Notes under the pieces: generated by a model
The model's input: the letters and a program-made list of their open reading frames with translations, nothing else
Told to the model about the DNA's origin: nothing
Databases searched by the model: none
DNA from: Oceanobacillus chungangensis
GTDB lineage: Bacteria; Bacillota; Bacilli; Bacillales; Amphibacillaceae
NCBI RefSeq assembly: GCF_003369565.1
Contig: NZ_PIOD01000008.1
Span: 124,001 to 188,000, forward strand
Direction: 5' to 3'
Length of the DNA stretch: 64,000 bases
Position numbers and translations under genes: made by a program
Part shown: positions 44,895 to 53,754 of the stretch, in pieces
Numbering within the stretch: the stretch's first letter is position 1
Layout of the letters: each line of letters begins with the position of its first letter

Positions 44895-45889
44895 TAGGAA
44901 TTCAGGCAACTAGTATTTATGAACCGGAAAGAATAGAAACAGCAGCAGAACTAGCGCGTAAAACTGCGATTCCAGAGCACGTCATTATTGAGAAATTTGG
45001 TCTCTATGAAAAACGAATTGCCACTGACCGAGAGCACGCATCTGATTTAGCAATTGCTGCTGGGAAAAAGATTTTACAGGAAATAGATCCAATGACAATT
45101 GATGTAGTTATTTACTTTGGTAGCCCTTTCAAAGATTATCAGGTTTGGACGGCATCTTCGAAAATACAGTATGAGTTAGGAACGTTTAATGCATATGCAT
45201 TTGAAATGATGAATGTTAGCTCTTGTTTTCCGCTAGCGGTAAAAGTAGCGAAAGACATGCTTCGTTCAGATGAGGAGCTAAACAATATCCTACTTGTTGG
45301 TGGCTCAAAGGAATCAATGCTTATCAATTATGAAAATCCCCGCTCACGATTTATGTTCAATTTTGCGGACGGCGGAGCGGCAGCACTGATTACGAGGCAG
45401 GCGACAAAGAGCGAAATACTAGGCTCATCGATTATTACAGATGGTTCATTTAGTCAAGAAGTACTTGTCCCTGGTGGGGGATCAGTAAATCCAGTGAGTA
45501 GAAAAGTCGTGGAAGAGAACATGCAGTTTATAGATGTGCCCAATCCAATCAATATGAAGGAGCGGCTCGACCCCGTATCAATTCCAAATTTTACTAAAGT
45601 AATCAATCAATCTCTTGAAAAGAGTGGATTAGGACTTGAACATTTAAAGCTGCTTTTGCCGCTTCATACGAAAAAATCAATGTTTAAGTCGCTGTGTGAA
45701 AACGTTGGGATAAAAGAGGAACAAGCGATTTACTTAACACATCACGGGCATATGTCTGCACTGGATCCATGCTATGGTCTGCACCTTGCTGAGAAAAATA
45801 GCGTACTTGAAAGAGGAGACATTGCTGTACTAGTCTCTGCTGGAACAGGCTACACATGGGCAGCAACTGCGATACGATGGTTCGGATAA
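44891..45889 (+). CDS. KASIII (FabH)-like condensing enzyme with Cys-His-His site, first copy
   Basis: The 332-residue thiolase-fold protein resembles 3-oxoacyl-ACP synthase III. Cys112 (NVSSCFP) stands at the FabH nucleophile and His259 (LLPLHTK) at the first catalytic His. The third residue, Asn in GNTSAAS of FabH, is His287 in HGHMSALDP. The same change occurs in the paralogue at 50734. This argues against a housekeeping FabH. It could condense or cleave acyl-CoA, or transfer acyl groups. It follows the MaoC hydratase with a four-base overlap. Confidence 0.83.
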   Translation: MIGIQATSIYEPERIETAAELARKTAIPEHVIIEKFGLYEKRIATDREHASDLAIAAGKKILQEIDPMTIDVVIYFGSPFKDYQVWTASSKIQYELGTFNAYAFEMMNVSSCFPLAVKVAKDMLRSDEELNNILLVGGSKESMLINYENPRSRFMFNFADGGAAALITRQATKSEILGSSIITDGSFSQEVLVPGGGSVNPVSRKVVEENMQFIDVPNPINMKERLDPVSIPNFTKVINQSLEKSGLGLEHLKLLLPLHTKKSMFKSLCENVGIKEEQAIYLTHHGHMSALDPCYGLHLAEKNSVLERGDIAVLVSAGTGYTWAATAIRWFG

Positions 45890-45893
45890 GGTC

Positions 45894-45927
45894 TTGTAAC
45901 TTCCTTGTAACTACTAAAATATATGAT
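45894..45927 (+). promoter_or_regulatory. Candidate BTAD/SARP activator site and promoter of the ABC importer operon
   Basis: Two heptamers TTGTAAC (45894-45900 and 45905-45911) start 11 bp apart. A -10 hexamer TATGAT (45922-45927) begins 10 bp after the second. The place of a -35 box is occupied by the repeats. The same geometry recurs at 53687-53720. SARP activators use such direct repeats. Confidence 0.6.
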
Positions 45928-45968
45928 TGCCTTAGTAAAATATTCAGAAATTAAGGGGGCAAAATGAA

Positions 45969-47225
45969 ATGAAGTTATTTCGTGTATTAAGTATACTTCT
46001 TGCATTATTCGTGTTTGGAATTTTAGCAGCATGTAGTGATAGCGATAGTACATCAGGGGATTCAGAGGATAACACGAGCAGTTCAAATGAGTCAGAAGAA
46101 GCAACTGCAGAAACAGGGGAGACAATTAAAATTGGTGTCCTTGCATCATTAACAGGTGCGCTTGAGTCTTATGGCGATCAGACGAAAAAAGGATTTGAGC
46201 TAGGAATAGAATATGCAACAGATGGAACGATGGAAGTTGCTGGGAAGAAAATTGAATATATTTTTAAAGATACAGAAACAGATCCAACGGTAGCAAGACA
46301 AGCGGCAATCAGCTTGCTTGAAGATGAAGAAGTTGATTTTCTTGTTGGCTCTTCAAGTTCAGGTGACACGTTAGCTGTCACGCCACTTGCTGAGGAATAT
46401 GAGAAGATTATCGTCGTTGAACCAGCGGCAGCAGATAGTATTACGGGATCAGAATACAATGATTATGTTTTCCGAACTGCAAGAAACTCATCACAGGATG
46501 CATTTGCGGCAGCTGCAGCGGTAGCTGGCGAGGGAGTAAAAATCGCAACACTTGCACCCGATTATTCATTCGGACATGATGGTGCGAAGGCATTCATTAG
46601 TGCAGCAGAATCATTAGGTGCAGAGCTTGTGCATGAAGAATATGCAGATCAAGCTGCAACAGATTTTACAGCAAATATCCAGAAGATCATTGAAAAGAAA
46701 CCAGATTATCTTTATGTAGTATGGGCAGGAGCAAATACCCCTTGGAATCAAATTGTTGACATGAAAGTAGAGGATCACGGAATTAAAGTGACAACGGGGG
46801 TAGCAGATATTGCAACACTGCCAACAATGACTGCGTTAACGGGAATGGAAGGGTTTACATTGTATTATCATACACTTCCGGATAATGAAGTGAATGACTG
46901 GTTAGTAGAGCAGCATAAAAGTAAATATGATGGTGCAGTTCCAGATCTATTCACTGCTGGTGGGATGAGTGCCGCACTTGCTATTGTTGAAGCACTAAAA
47001 CAAACAGACGGTGACACAAATACAGATACATTAATCGAAACAATGGAGGGGATGAGCTTTGAAACGCCGAAGGGAACGATGACATTCCGTGAGGAGGACC
47101 ATCAGGCGCTTCAAGAAATGTATTCTGTGACCTTGGAAGAAAGCGATGAATTTGACTATCCAGTTCCGGTATTAAAACGTGCGCTAACGCCAGAAGAAAC
47201 GGCACCGCCAATTATGAATCAATAA
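45969..47225 (+). CDS. Branched-chain amino acid-type ABC transporter substrate-binding lipoprotein
   Basis: The 418-residue protein has a lipoprotein signal with LAAC, then a Ser/Glu/Asp-rich linker to about residue 50. A periplasmic-binding fold of the LivJ/amide type follows (IKIGVLASLTGALESYGDQTKKGFELG, VGSSSSGDTLAVTPLAEE). It captures substrate outside the membrane for the LivFGHM-type importer encoded next. Given the ligases, hydratase and reductases around it, the cargo may be an organic acid or amide rather than leucine. A strong hairpin follows its stop. Confidence 0.92.
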   Translation: MKLFRVLSILLALFVFGILAACSDSDSTSGDSEDNTSSSNESEEATAETGETIKIGVLASLTGALESYGDQTKKGFELGIEYATDGTMEVAGKKIEYIFKDTETDPTVARQAAISLLEDEEVDFLVGSSSSGDTLAVTPLAEEYEKIIVVEPAAADSITGSEYNDYVFRTARNSSQDAFAAAAAVAGEGVKIATLAPDYSFGHDGAKAFISAAESLGAELVHEEYADQAATDFTANIQKIIEKKPDYLYVVWAGANTPWNQIVDMKVEDHGIKVTTGVADIATLPTMTALTGMEGFTLYYHTLPDNEVNDWLVEQHKSKYDGAVPDLFTAGGMSAALAIVEALKQTDGDTNTDTLIETMEGMSFETPKGTMTFREEDHQALQEMYSVTLEESDEFDYPVPVLKRALTPEETAPPIMNQ

Positions 47226-47247
47226 GAGAATCAGGATAATACTCATG

Positions 47248-47280
47248 GCAGATAGGAGAGTATAATGCTTTCCTATCTGC
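47248..47280 (+). repeat. Stabilising hairpin after the substrate-binding protein gene
   Basis: GCAGATAGGA (47248-47257) and TCCTATCTGC (47271-47280) form a perfect stem without T tract. Such hairpins often protect the mRNA of the abundant binding protein, with read-through to the ATPase genes. Confidence 0.5.
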
Positions 47281-47371
47281 AAAAATGTAGGCAGCTCTGT
47301 CACATGAAGAAGGCGTGGCATAGCCCATCGTTTTAACGTGTAAGGTTGTAAAGTTGCAAAGGAGGAAGAAT

Positions 47372-48139
47372 GTGGAAGCGATATTAGAGACGAAAGACTT
47401 ATCGATTGCCTTTGGCGGACATGTTGCAGTAAATGGTGTATCTGTAAAAATAACGGAGAAAAAATTCACCTCTATTATTGGACCAAATGGAGCAGGAAAG
47501 ACCACTTTTTTTAACCTGCTTAGCGGGCAGCTAACGCCAACACATGGAACAATCTATTTCAAGGGAAGAGACATTACGAAACTGTCTACTACTAATCGGA
47601 CCCGCTTAGGAATTGGTAGATCCTTTCAAATTACGAATGTATTCCCCAATCTAACCGTGCATGAAAATGTTCGCTTAGCGGTGCAATCGCAAGCGAATGT
47701 TCGATATCAAATGCTAGCTCACTTTAACCATTATAAGCAATTTAAAGAAAAAGCAAACGAATTATTGGAACTCGTTTTTCTCGATGATAAGGCTAATTCA
47801 CTTGCAGTTAATCTAGCCCATGGAGAAAAGCGTAAATTAGAGATTGCAATGCTTCTAGCTTTAGAGACAGAGATTTTGCTGCTCGATGAGCCGACAGCAG
47901 GCATGTCTTTAGAAGAAGTTCCAGCGATCATTGATGTCATTAAGAAAATTAAAGGTCAGGAAGATCGGACGATTGTTCTAATCGAACACAAGATGGATAT
48001 GATCTTGGGGATGTCTGACGAGGTGCTTGTATTATTTCATGGCGAATTAATTGCACAGGGAACGCCTGAAGAAATGATTGAAAATGAAACCGTTCAATCC
48101 GCGTATTTGGGAGGTCAATATGATGAGCAGCTTACTTAG
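47372..48139 (+). CDS. ABC importer ATP-binding subunit, LivG type
   Basis: The 255-residue ABC ATPase has Walker A GPNGAGKTT, a signature variant NLAHGEKRKLEIA, Walker B EILLLDEPTAGM and the LivG-like long insert (NHYKQFKEKANELLELV). The start is GTG 47372 with GGAGG six bases upstream; TTG 47354 is in frame but precedes that site. It overlaps livF by 20 bases. Confidence 0.93.
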   Translation: MEAILETKDLSIAFGGHVAVNGVSVKITEKKFTSIIGPNGAGKTTFFNLLSGQLTPTHGTIYFKGRDITKLSTTNRTRLGIGRSFQITNVFPNLTVHENVRLAVQSQANVRYQMLAHFNHYKQFKEKANELLELVFLDDKANSLAVNLAHGEKRKLEIAMLLALETEILLLDEPTAGMSLEEVPAIIDVIKKIKGQEDRTIVLIEHKMDMILGMSDEVLVLFHGELIAQGTPEEMIENETVQSAYLGGQYDEQLT

Positions 48140-48830
48140 ATTAAATCAGGTAGAGGCGTTTATCCAGAAGTTTCATATTTTACATGACATCTCATTCGAA
48201 GTCCCAAAAGGAGAAGTTACGGTATTGCTTGGGAGAAATGGTGCAGGGAAAACGACGACATTAAGAACGATTATGGGACTGAACAAGGTGTCGAAAGGTT
48301 CGATTAACTTTCAAGGTGAGGAAATCGGCAATTTGCTGACACATCGAATTGCAAACAAGGGAATTGGATTCGTGCCAGAGGAGCAAGGAATTTTCGGTGA
48401 GTTAACAGTAGGTGAAAATATGAGAGTCGCCATGAAGAAAGAGGATGAGCAAACAACGAAACGGATGGAATGGGTGCTCGACCTATTTCCAGATTTAAAA
48501 AAGTTTTGGAAAAAGCCTGGAGGCGCACTTAGTGGTGGTCAAAAACAAATGTTAGCAATTGCCCGGGCATATGTTAATGAAAATGAACTCCTTCTCATTG
48601 ATGAGCCAAGTAAGGGTCTAGCACCAATTATTGTTGATAAAGTAACCGAATCCATCCAACAAATGAAAGAGCAAACAACAATTTTATTAGTCGAACAGAA
48701 TTTTTTAATGGCAAGTAAGATTGGAAAAAAATTTTACATTATTGATGACGGCAGGACCGTTCATAGTGGGCAAATGGATGAACTAAAAGAAGATAAGGTA
48801 TTAATGAAAAAATATCTCGGTATTTCTTAG
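48120..48830 (+). CDS. ABC importer ATP-binding subunit, LivF type
   Basis: The 236-residue ABC ATPase has Walker A GRNGAGKTTT, signature LSGGQKQMLAIARAY and Walker B LLLIDEPSKGLAP with VEQN. The start is one of two adjacent ATG codons (48120 or 48123) behind GGGAGG. It ends 12 bp before the LivH gene. It pairs with the LivG subunit to power the importer. Confidence 0.93.
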   Translation: MMSSLLRLNQVEAFIQKFHILHDISFEVPKGEVTVLLGRNGAGKTTTLRTIMGLNKVSKGSINFQGEEIGNLLTHRIANKGIGFVPEEQGIFGELTVGENMRVAMKKEDEQTTKRMEWVLDLFPDLKKFWKKPGGALSGGQKQMLAIARAYVNENELLLIDEPSKGLAPIIVDKVTESIQQMKEQTTILLVEQNFLMASKIGKKFYIIDDGRTVHSGQMDELKEDKVLMKKYLGIS

Positions 48831-48842
48831 GGGGGAAGTTAC

Positions 48843-49703
48843 ATGGATTTAATAAGTACGTTAGTTATTAATGGGCTCGCGACAGGCATGTTAATTTTCC
48901 TCCTTGCAGCTGGATTAACACTAATCTTTGGCCTAATGAGTGTACTGAACTTTGCCCATGGAGGATTATTTATATGGGGTGCCTATACCGGTGTGTGGAG
49001 CTACCAGTTAAGTGGCAGCTTTATCATCGGGATTATTGTTGCGATTGTAACTGGATTATTACTCGGACTTATTACGGAAAAGTTAATCATTCGACCCGTA
49101 TACGGCAATCACATTCAACAAATCTTAATCACTTTAGGGTTCATGCTCGTGCTGCAGGAATTTATTAAAGTTGTCTTTGGACCGAATCAAATAGCAGTTT
49201 CTCCCCCAGCGTTCCTGCAAGGGAGTTTTTATGTTGGTGACGTCATTTTTATCAAGTATCGCCTATTCATTATCATTTTGGGCTTGCTCGTTTACTTTGT
49301 TTCGATGTTCATATTAAAACGAACTCGGATCGGATTGATTGTTCGTGCAGGTGTGATGAATAAAGAAATGGTCCAATCACTTGGAATTAATATCCGACTT
49401 GTTTTCATGTTGGTTTTCATGGTTGGCGCTGCACTGGCTGCCCTTAGTGGGATGCTTCATGCCCCATACTCTGGTGTGATCTATGCAGAAATGGGGCTGG
49501 AATTTTCAATTTTAGCCTTTATAGTAGTTGTAATCGGCGGTATGGGGAGCTTTTCTGGATCATTATTTGCAGCAATCTTAGTAGGTATAGCGCAAGCATT
49601 CATGGCATACTATGTCCCAGCACTTTCACTTGCAGTCAATATGTTATTAATGACCGTCGTACTCATCTTTAGACCACAAGGCCTGTTTAAGGCGAAGGGG
49701 TGA
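48843..49703 (+). CDS. ABC importer permease, LivH type
   Basis: The 286-residue inner-membrane protein has about eight hydrophobic segments, with the LivH landmarks NGLATGMLIFLLAAGLTLIFGLMSVLNFAHG and VIGGMGSFSGSLFAAILVG. A GGGGGAAG ribosome site precedes ATG 48843. It forms the translocation pore with LivM. Confidence 0.93.
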   Translation: MDLISTLVINGLATGMLIFLLAAGLTLIFGLMSVLNFAHGGLFIWGAYTGVWSYQLSGSFIIGIIVAIVTGLLLGLITEKLIIRPVYGNHIQQILITLGFMLVLQEFIKVVFGPNQIAVSPPAFLQGSFYVGDVIFIKYRLFIIILGLLVYFVSMFILKRTRIGLIVRAGVMNKEMVQSLGINIRLVFMLVFMVGAALAALSGMLHAPYSGVIYAEMGLEFSILAFIVVVIGGMGSFSGSLFAAILVGIAQAFMAYYVPALSLAVNMLLMTVVLIFRPQGLFKAKG

Positions 49704-49709
49704 AAAAAT

Positions 49710-50756
49710 ATGAACCTAGCAAAAGTTGAAAAAAGTACATGGATCTATCTTGCTATTAGTTTGTTGTTAGTAATTGTTCCGTTCATCGTAACAGGTAGAA
49801 GTATGCAATTTATTATCATTCAGTTTTTCATTTTCGCGATTTTCGCAATGAGTTATGACATTTTATTAGGTTATACAGGAATCATTTCTTTTGGACATGT
49901 AATGTTTTTTGGAATTGGAGCCTATTCAACTGCAATTGTAATGAACCGGTTTGATTCGACAATTCTATCGTTTATTTTGGCAATTATTATTGCCATCATC
50001 TTGGCCGCAATTGTGAGCTTAATCGTCGGTATGCTGACACTAAGATTAAAAAGCCATTTTTATGCGATGCTCACTTTAGCACTTGCGGGTTTATTCTTGG
50101 TTGGAGCTGAGAAGTGGCGGTCTTTAACTGGTGGTAATGATGGATTTACCTTCAGTCTGCCAGAAATTCTCCGTGATTCACAGAGTTTATATATGCTTTG
50201 CCTTCTGTCGCTCGTGCTGATTTTCTTTGGACTTAGACGCTTGACGAAATCACCGTTTGGGCGGGTGTTAATGGCGATACGAGAGAATGAAAAACGAACG
50301 GAATCGTTAGGCTATAAGATTGTTCATTATAAGGTAATTGCTAGTGTCGTTGCAGGGGTAGTTGCTAGTTTTGCTGGAGTACTCTATTCTATTTCCCTAC
50401 GTTTCGTAAATACGAGCGTTTTTGCTACAGATATGACGATTGATGTACTTTTAATGACTATTATCGGCGGAGTTGGAACTTTAATTGGACCAATCATTGG
50501 TGCAGGATTAGTAGAATTTGCCCATCATTGGCTATCGAGTTTGGCAGATGTTCATTGGATCTTCGAGCGTTGGATTATCTTATATGGGATTGTCTATATT
50601 CTCGTCGTTATCTTTTTCCCGCTTGGTATCGTCGGTACAATCCAAAAGAAGTTCTTCAATCGACAGAATTACCAAAAGAAAAAGCAGCAAAATCCCCGTA
50701 GAAAACTAGACGAAGGCAGGAAGGAAGATGAGGATGAGCTCTATCGGAATGGTTAG
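49710..50756 (+). CDS. ABC importer permease, LivM type
   Basis: The 348-residue permease has about nine hydrophobic segments, GYTGIISFGHVMFFGIGAYSTAI and IIGGVGTLIGPIIGAGLVE. The C-terminal tail is unusually long and charged (KKKQQNPRRKLDEGRKEDEDE), and its coding end overlaps the second KASIII gene. Confidence 0.92.
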   Translation: MNLAKVEKSTWIYLAISLLLVIVPFIVTGRSMQFIIIQFFIFAIFAMSYDILLGYTGIISFGHVMFFGIGAYSTAIVMNRFDSTILSFILAIIIAIILAAIVSLIVGMLTLRLKSHFYAMLTLALAGLFLVGAEKWRSLTGGNDGFTFSLPEILRDSQSLYMLCLLSLVLIFFGLRRLTKSPFGRVLMAIRENEKRTESLGYKIVHYKVIASVVAGVVASFAGVLYSISLRFVNTSVFATDMTIDVLLMTIIGGVGTLIGPIIGAGLVEFAHHWLSSLADVHWIFERWIILYGIVYILVVIFFPLGIVGTIQKKFFNRQNYQKKKQQNPRRKLDEGRKEDEDELYRNG

Positions 50757-51759
50757 TACAGGAATTTACCTACCTGAAAAACGGATGTCTTCCAATGAAT
50801 TGGCTTCAGCTGCAAGTCTTCCCCTACATGTTGTCGAAGAAAAAATGGGAATAAAGGAGAAAACATTGCCAGAGGATAAGGATCATACGGCATTAATGGG
50901 GATTGATGCTGCAAAAAAAGCAATTGATAAAGCAGGAATTGATCCGAAAGCAATTGACCTTGTGATTTATATTGGTGAAGAACATAAAGAGTATCCTCTT
51001 TGGACTGCAGGAATTAAATTACAGCATGAGATTGGTGCGGAGAATGCTTGGGCTTTTGATACGGCGCTTCGCTGTGGAACGACGATTATGGCCTTGAAGC
51101 TTGCAAAAGACATGATGACAGCGGATGATGAAATCAATACGGTGCTGCTCGCTGGTGGTTATCGCAATGTTGATTTTATCAATTACCAAAATCCTAATAC
51201 TCGTTTCATGTTTAATCTTGGAGCTGGTGGAGGAGCAATTATTCTGCAAAAGGGTTACGAGCGAAATCAGCTGCTCGGAACGCATCTGATGACGGATGGA
51301 TCGTTTTCCGAAGATGTTGTTATCCCAACAGGTGGGACGAAAAGTCCAATTACACAAGATACATTAGCAGCTGGGCTCTATCAGTTCGATGTATTAGATC
51401 CAACAGGAATGAAACAAAGACTAGAAGAAAAATCAATGAAAAATTTTATTAGTTGTATTGAAAAGGCATTAGCGAAAAGCGGCTATTCAAAAAAGGATAT
51501 TGACTATGTTGCGCTCCTACATATGAAGCGTTCTGCACATCATTACGTACTAGATCAACTAGGCGTATCCCATGATAAATCAATCTATTTAGAAGACTAT
51601 GGTCATATCGGACAAATTGATCAAATTCTTTCACTTGAATTAGCAGAGCAGCAAGGGAAATTGAAGGATGGTTCGATCGTTGTTCTCGTTTCTGCTGGGA
51701 TTGGCTATGCATGGGGAGCGAATGTGATTAGATGGGGGAAAAATAAGGAGGTTATGTAA
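50734..51759 (+). CDS. KASIII-like condensing enzyme with Cys-His-His site, second copy
   Basis: This 341-residue paralogue of the protein at 44891 has the nucleophile Cys in TALRCGTTI (about residue 114), His in ALLHMKR and His in EDYGHIGQIDQ where FabH has Asn. It differs enough from the first copy to have its own substrate or to form a heteromer with it. ATG 50734 is preferred (9 bases after AGGAAGG); ATG 50728 is in frame. It sits between the importer and an alpha/beta hydrolase in one operon. Confidence 0.83.
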   Translation: MSSIGMVSTGIYLPEKRMSSNELASAASLPLHVVEEKMGIKEKTLPEDKDHTALMGIDAAKKAIDKAGIDPKAIDLVIYIGEEHKEYPLWTAGIKLQHEIGAENAWAFDTALRCGTTIMALKLAKDMMTADDEINTVLLAGGYRNVDFINYQNPNTRFMFNLGAGGGAIILQKGYERNQLLGTHLMTDGSFSEDVVIPTGGTKSPITQDTLAAGLYQFDVLDPTGMKQRLEEKSMKNFISCIEKALAKSGYSKKDIDYVALLHMKRSAHHYVLDQLGVSHDKSIYLEDYGHIGQIDQILSLELAEQQGKLKDGSIVVLVSAGIGYAWGANVIRWGKNKEVM

Positions 51760-51760
51760 A

Positions 51761-52666
51761 ATGGCAATTGTTGAATTGAAGAAAATATTGCTTAACAATG
51801 AGGAAGAGCTAGCTTATCGTGAACGAGAAGGTGGGAAGGATGTTGTTATCTTAGTCCATGGCAACATGACATCTTCTGTTCACTGGGATGTAGTAATTGA
51901 AAATCTATCAAGAGAATACAAAGTATATGCAGTTGATTTACGTGGCTTTGGAGAGTCAAGCTACAAGCAGCCGATTTTAGCGATTAAGGATTTTGCAGAT
52001 GATTTGAAGCTATTTGTTGAGGCACTTCAGTTACAAGATTTTGCATTAGTGGGCTGGTCACTCGGTGGAACGGTTTGCCAGCAATTTTGTGCCGATTATC
52101 CAGGAAATTGTAATCGTTTGTTTTTGCTTGCATCTGGTTCTTCCAGGGGATATGGATTTTATCCATTAGGAGAAGACGGCTTGCCTGACATTGCAAAACG
52201 CTATGAGACACTGGAGGCGGTTAAAGAAGATGATAAGCCGAAGATTGTTCAAACTGCTTATGATACATTAAATTATGACTTCTTACGGCAAATGTGGGAT
52301 ATGGTTATTTACGTTGATAATAAACCATCTCCAGAAAAATACCAAACCTATTTAGAAGAAATGACAAAACAGCGAAATCTGGCAGAATGCTATCAAGCGT
52401 TAAATATTTTTAATTTAAGTGCCGTTCACAATGGCCTGGTTGATGGCGAAGATAGAATTAAAGACATTCAAATACCAGTTCTGATAGCTTGGGGAGAAAA
52501 CGATATGGTCGTGACAAGGCAAATGACAGATGAATTGATAGCCGACTTTGGGGACAGAGCAAACTATCAAGAATTAAAGGGATGCGGTCATTCACCACAA
52601 ACTGATAATCTTGACCAACTTTTAGGTGTGATGGAGAGATTCCTTAGTAAACAGGAAGTTCTTTAG
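51761..52666 (+). CDS. Alpha/beta hydrolase
   Basis: The 301-residue protein has an oxyanion loop VHGNMTSSVHWD, the nucleophile elbow GWSLGG (Ser near 99) and the catalytic His in GCGHSPQTDN near 285. The acid is probably Asp in WGENDMV. It starts almost directly after the second KASIII gene, with GGAGG nine bases upstream. It could release a free acid from a thioester or cleave an imported ester; the substrate is not known. Confidence 0.88.
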   Translation: MAIVELKKILLNNEEELAYREREGGKDVVILVHGNMTSSVHWDVVIENLSREYKVYAVDLRGFGESSYKQPILAIKDFADDLKLFVEALQLQDFALVGWSLGGTVCQQFCADYPGNCNRLFLLASGSSRGYGFYPLGEDGLPDIAKRYETLEAVKEDDKPKIVQTAYDTLNYDFLRQMWDMVIYVDNKPSPEKYQTYLEEMTKQRNLAECYQALNIFNLSAVHNGLVDGEDRIKDIQIPVLIAWGENDMVVTRQMTDELIADFGDRANYQELKGCGHSPQTDNLDQLLGVMERFLSKQEVL

Positions 52667-52757
52667 ATAGGGATGACAAAGGCAGAACTGTCGTATATGA
52701 ATTTGCTTAAGTTCGCTCGCTAACGAAAGTGAAAAATCGATTAAAGGGGTTTTAAAG

Positions 52758-53501
52758 ATGAGGCGATTGCAAGATAAAGTGGCAATTATAACAGGAGCAG
52801 CAAATGGGATTGGTCTTGAGGCAGCAAGTACATTTGCAAAAGAAGGTGCAACGGTTGTTATTGCTGATTTCAACGAGGAAAAGGGATTGGATAGCGAAAG
52901 GGAGCTATCAGCAAAAGGCTTTACGTGTAAATTTATCCAAGTAAATGTTGCAGAGCGAGATAGTGTTAATCAATTGGTAGATCGTACAGTTCGTGAATAT
53001 GGAAAAATTGATATTTTAGTAAATAATGCAGGAATAACACGAGATGCAATGCTTTCAAAAATGACTTTACTAGAGTTTCAGCAAGTGATTGATGTAAATT
53101 TAACTGGTGTATTTCATTGCACACAGGCGGTTCTCCCATCTATGGTTGCACAAGGGAAGGGGAAAATAATTAGCACCTCATCCGTTTCTGGCGTTTATGG
53201 AAATGTAGGGCAAACGAATTATGCTGCAGCAAAAGCAGCCATTATTGGTATGACAAAAACATGGGCAAAAGAGCTAGCAAGAAAAGGAATTAATGTAAAT
53301 GCAGTTGTACCGGGCTTCACGGAAACGAGCATGGTCCAAGCGGTACCAGATAAAGTAATCGACAAAATGAAGGAACAAATTCCAATGCAGCGTCTTGGAA
53401 GGCCGGAAGATATCGCAAATGCATATTTATTCCTAGCATCTGACGAATCCGATTATGTAAATGGTCATGCATTGCATGTTGATGGTGGTATTATGATGTA
53501 G
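52758..53501 (+). CDS. Short-chain dehydrogenase, FabG-like 3-oxoacyl reductase
   Basis: The 247-residue Rossmann enzyme has TGAANGIGLEAA for cofactor, NNAG, catalytic Ser in STSSVSG and Y-A-A-A-K (residues about 155-159), plus VPGFTET and HALHVDGG. An acidic residue (ADFNEE) after the second strand suggests NAD(H) preference. In this cluster it may oxidise (R)-3-hydroxyacyl-CoA made by the MaoC hydratase, or reduce 3-oxoacyl-CoA. A terminator follows. Confidence 0.92.
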   Translation: MRRLQDKVAIITGAANGIGLEAASTFAKEGATVVIADFNEEKGLDSERELSAKGFTCKFIQVNVAERDSVNQLVDRTVREYGKIDILVNNAGITRDAMLSKMTLLEFQQVIDVNLTGVFHCTQAVLPSMVAQGKGKIISTSSVSGVYGNVGQTNYAAAKAAIIGMTKTWAKELARKGINVNAVVPGFTETSMVQAVPDKVIDKMKEQIPMQRLGRPEDIANAYLFLASDESDYVNGHALHVDGGIMM

Positions 53502-53511
53502 GTGAAAGACG

Positions 53512-53545
53512 AGAGCTGTCCTGTTTCATTGGATGGCTCTTTTGT
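53512..53545 (+). terminator. Terminator of the importer-KASIII-reductase operon
   Basis: AGAGCTGTCC (53512-53521) pairs with GGATGGCTCT (53531-53540), followed by TTTTGTTAGTTTT. Confidence 0.6.
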
Positions 53546-53686
53546 TAGTTTTCCTTGGAGGAATAAGGATGGACACTCCAGAAATTGGAATCCTCGCTCC
53601 ATCTCTATGCCTAAGCCTTCCAAATTCGAATAAAGCAACTCGACTTTCAACCTAACATTTACAGTAAACTTGTCCCCTTACTCACT

Positions 53687-53720
53687 ATGTAACCACCATG
53701 TAACTCTTTCAATCTATACT
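53687..53720 (+). promoter_or_regulatory. Candidate BTAD/SARP activator site and promoter of the second acyl-CoA ligase
   Basis: Two heptamers ATGTAAC (53687-53693 and 53698-53704) start 11 bp apart. The -10 hexamer TATACT (53715-53720) begins 10 bp after the second, exactly as at 45894-45927. No independent -35 box is seen. Confidence 0.6.
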
Positions 53721-53754
53721 TTAATTAATATTAGGTGTGGAGGGAGAAGAGGTT

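Noticed and set aside
47340-47360. Third BTAD-type site before the LivG gene (TGTAAGG / TGTAAAG)
   Set aside because: The two motifs are 8 bp apart rather than 11, and no -10 hexamer stands at the matching distance.
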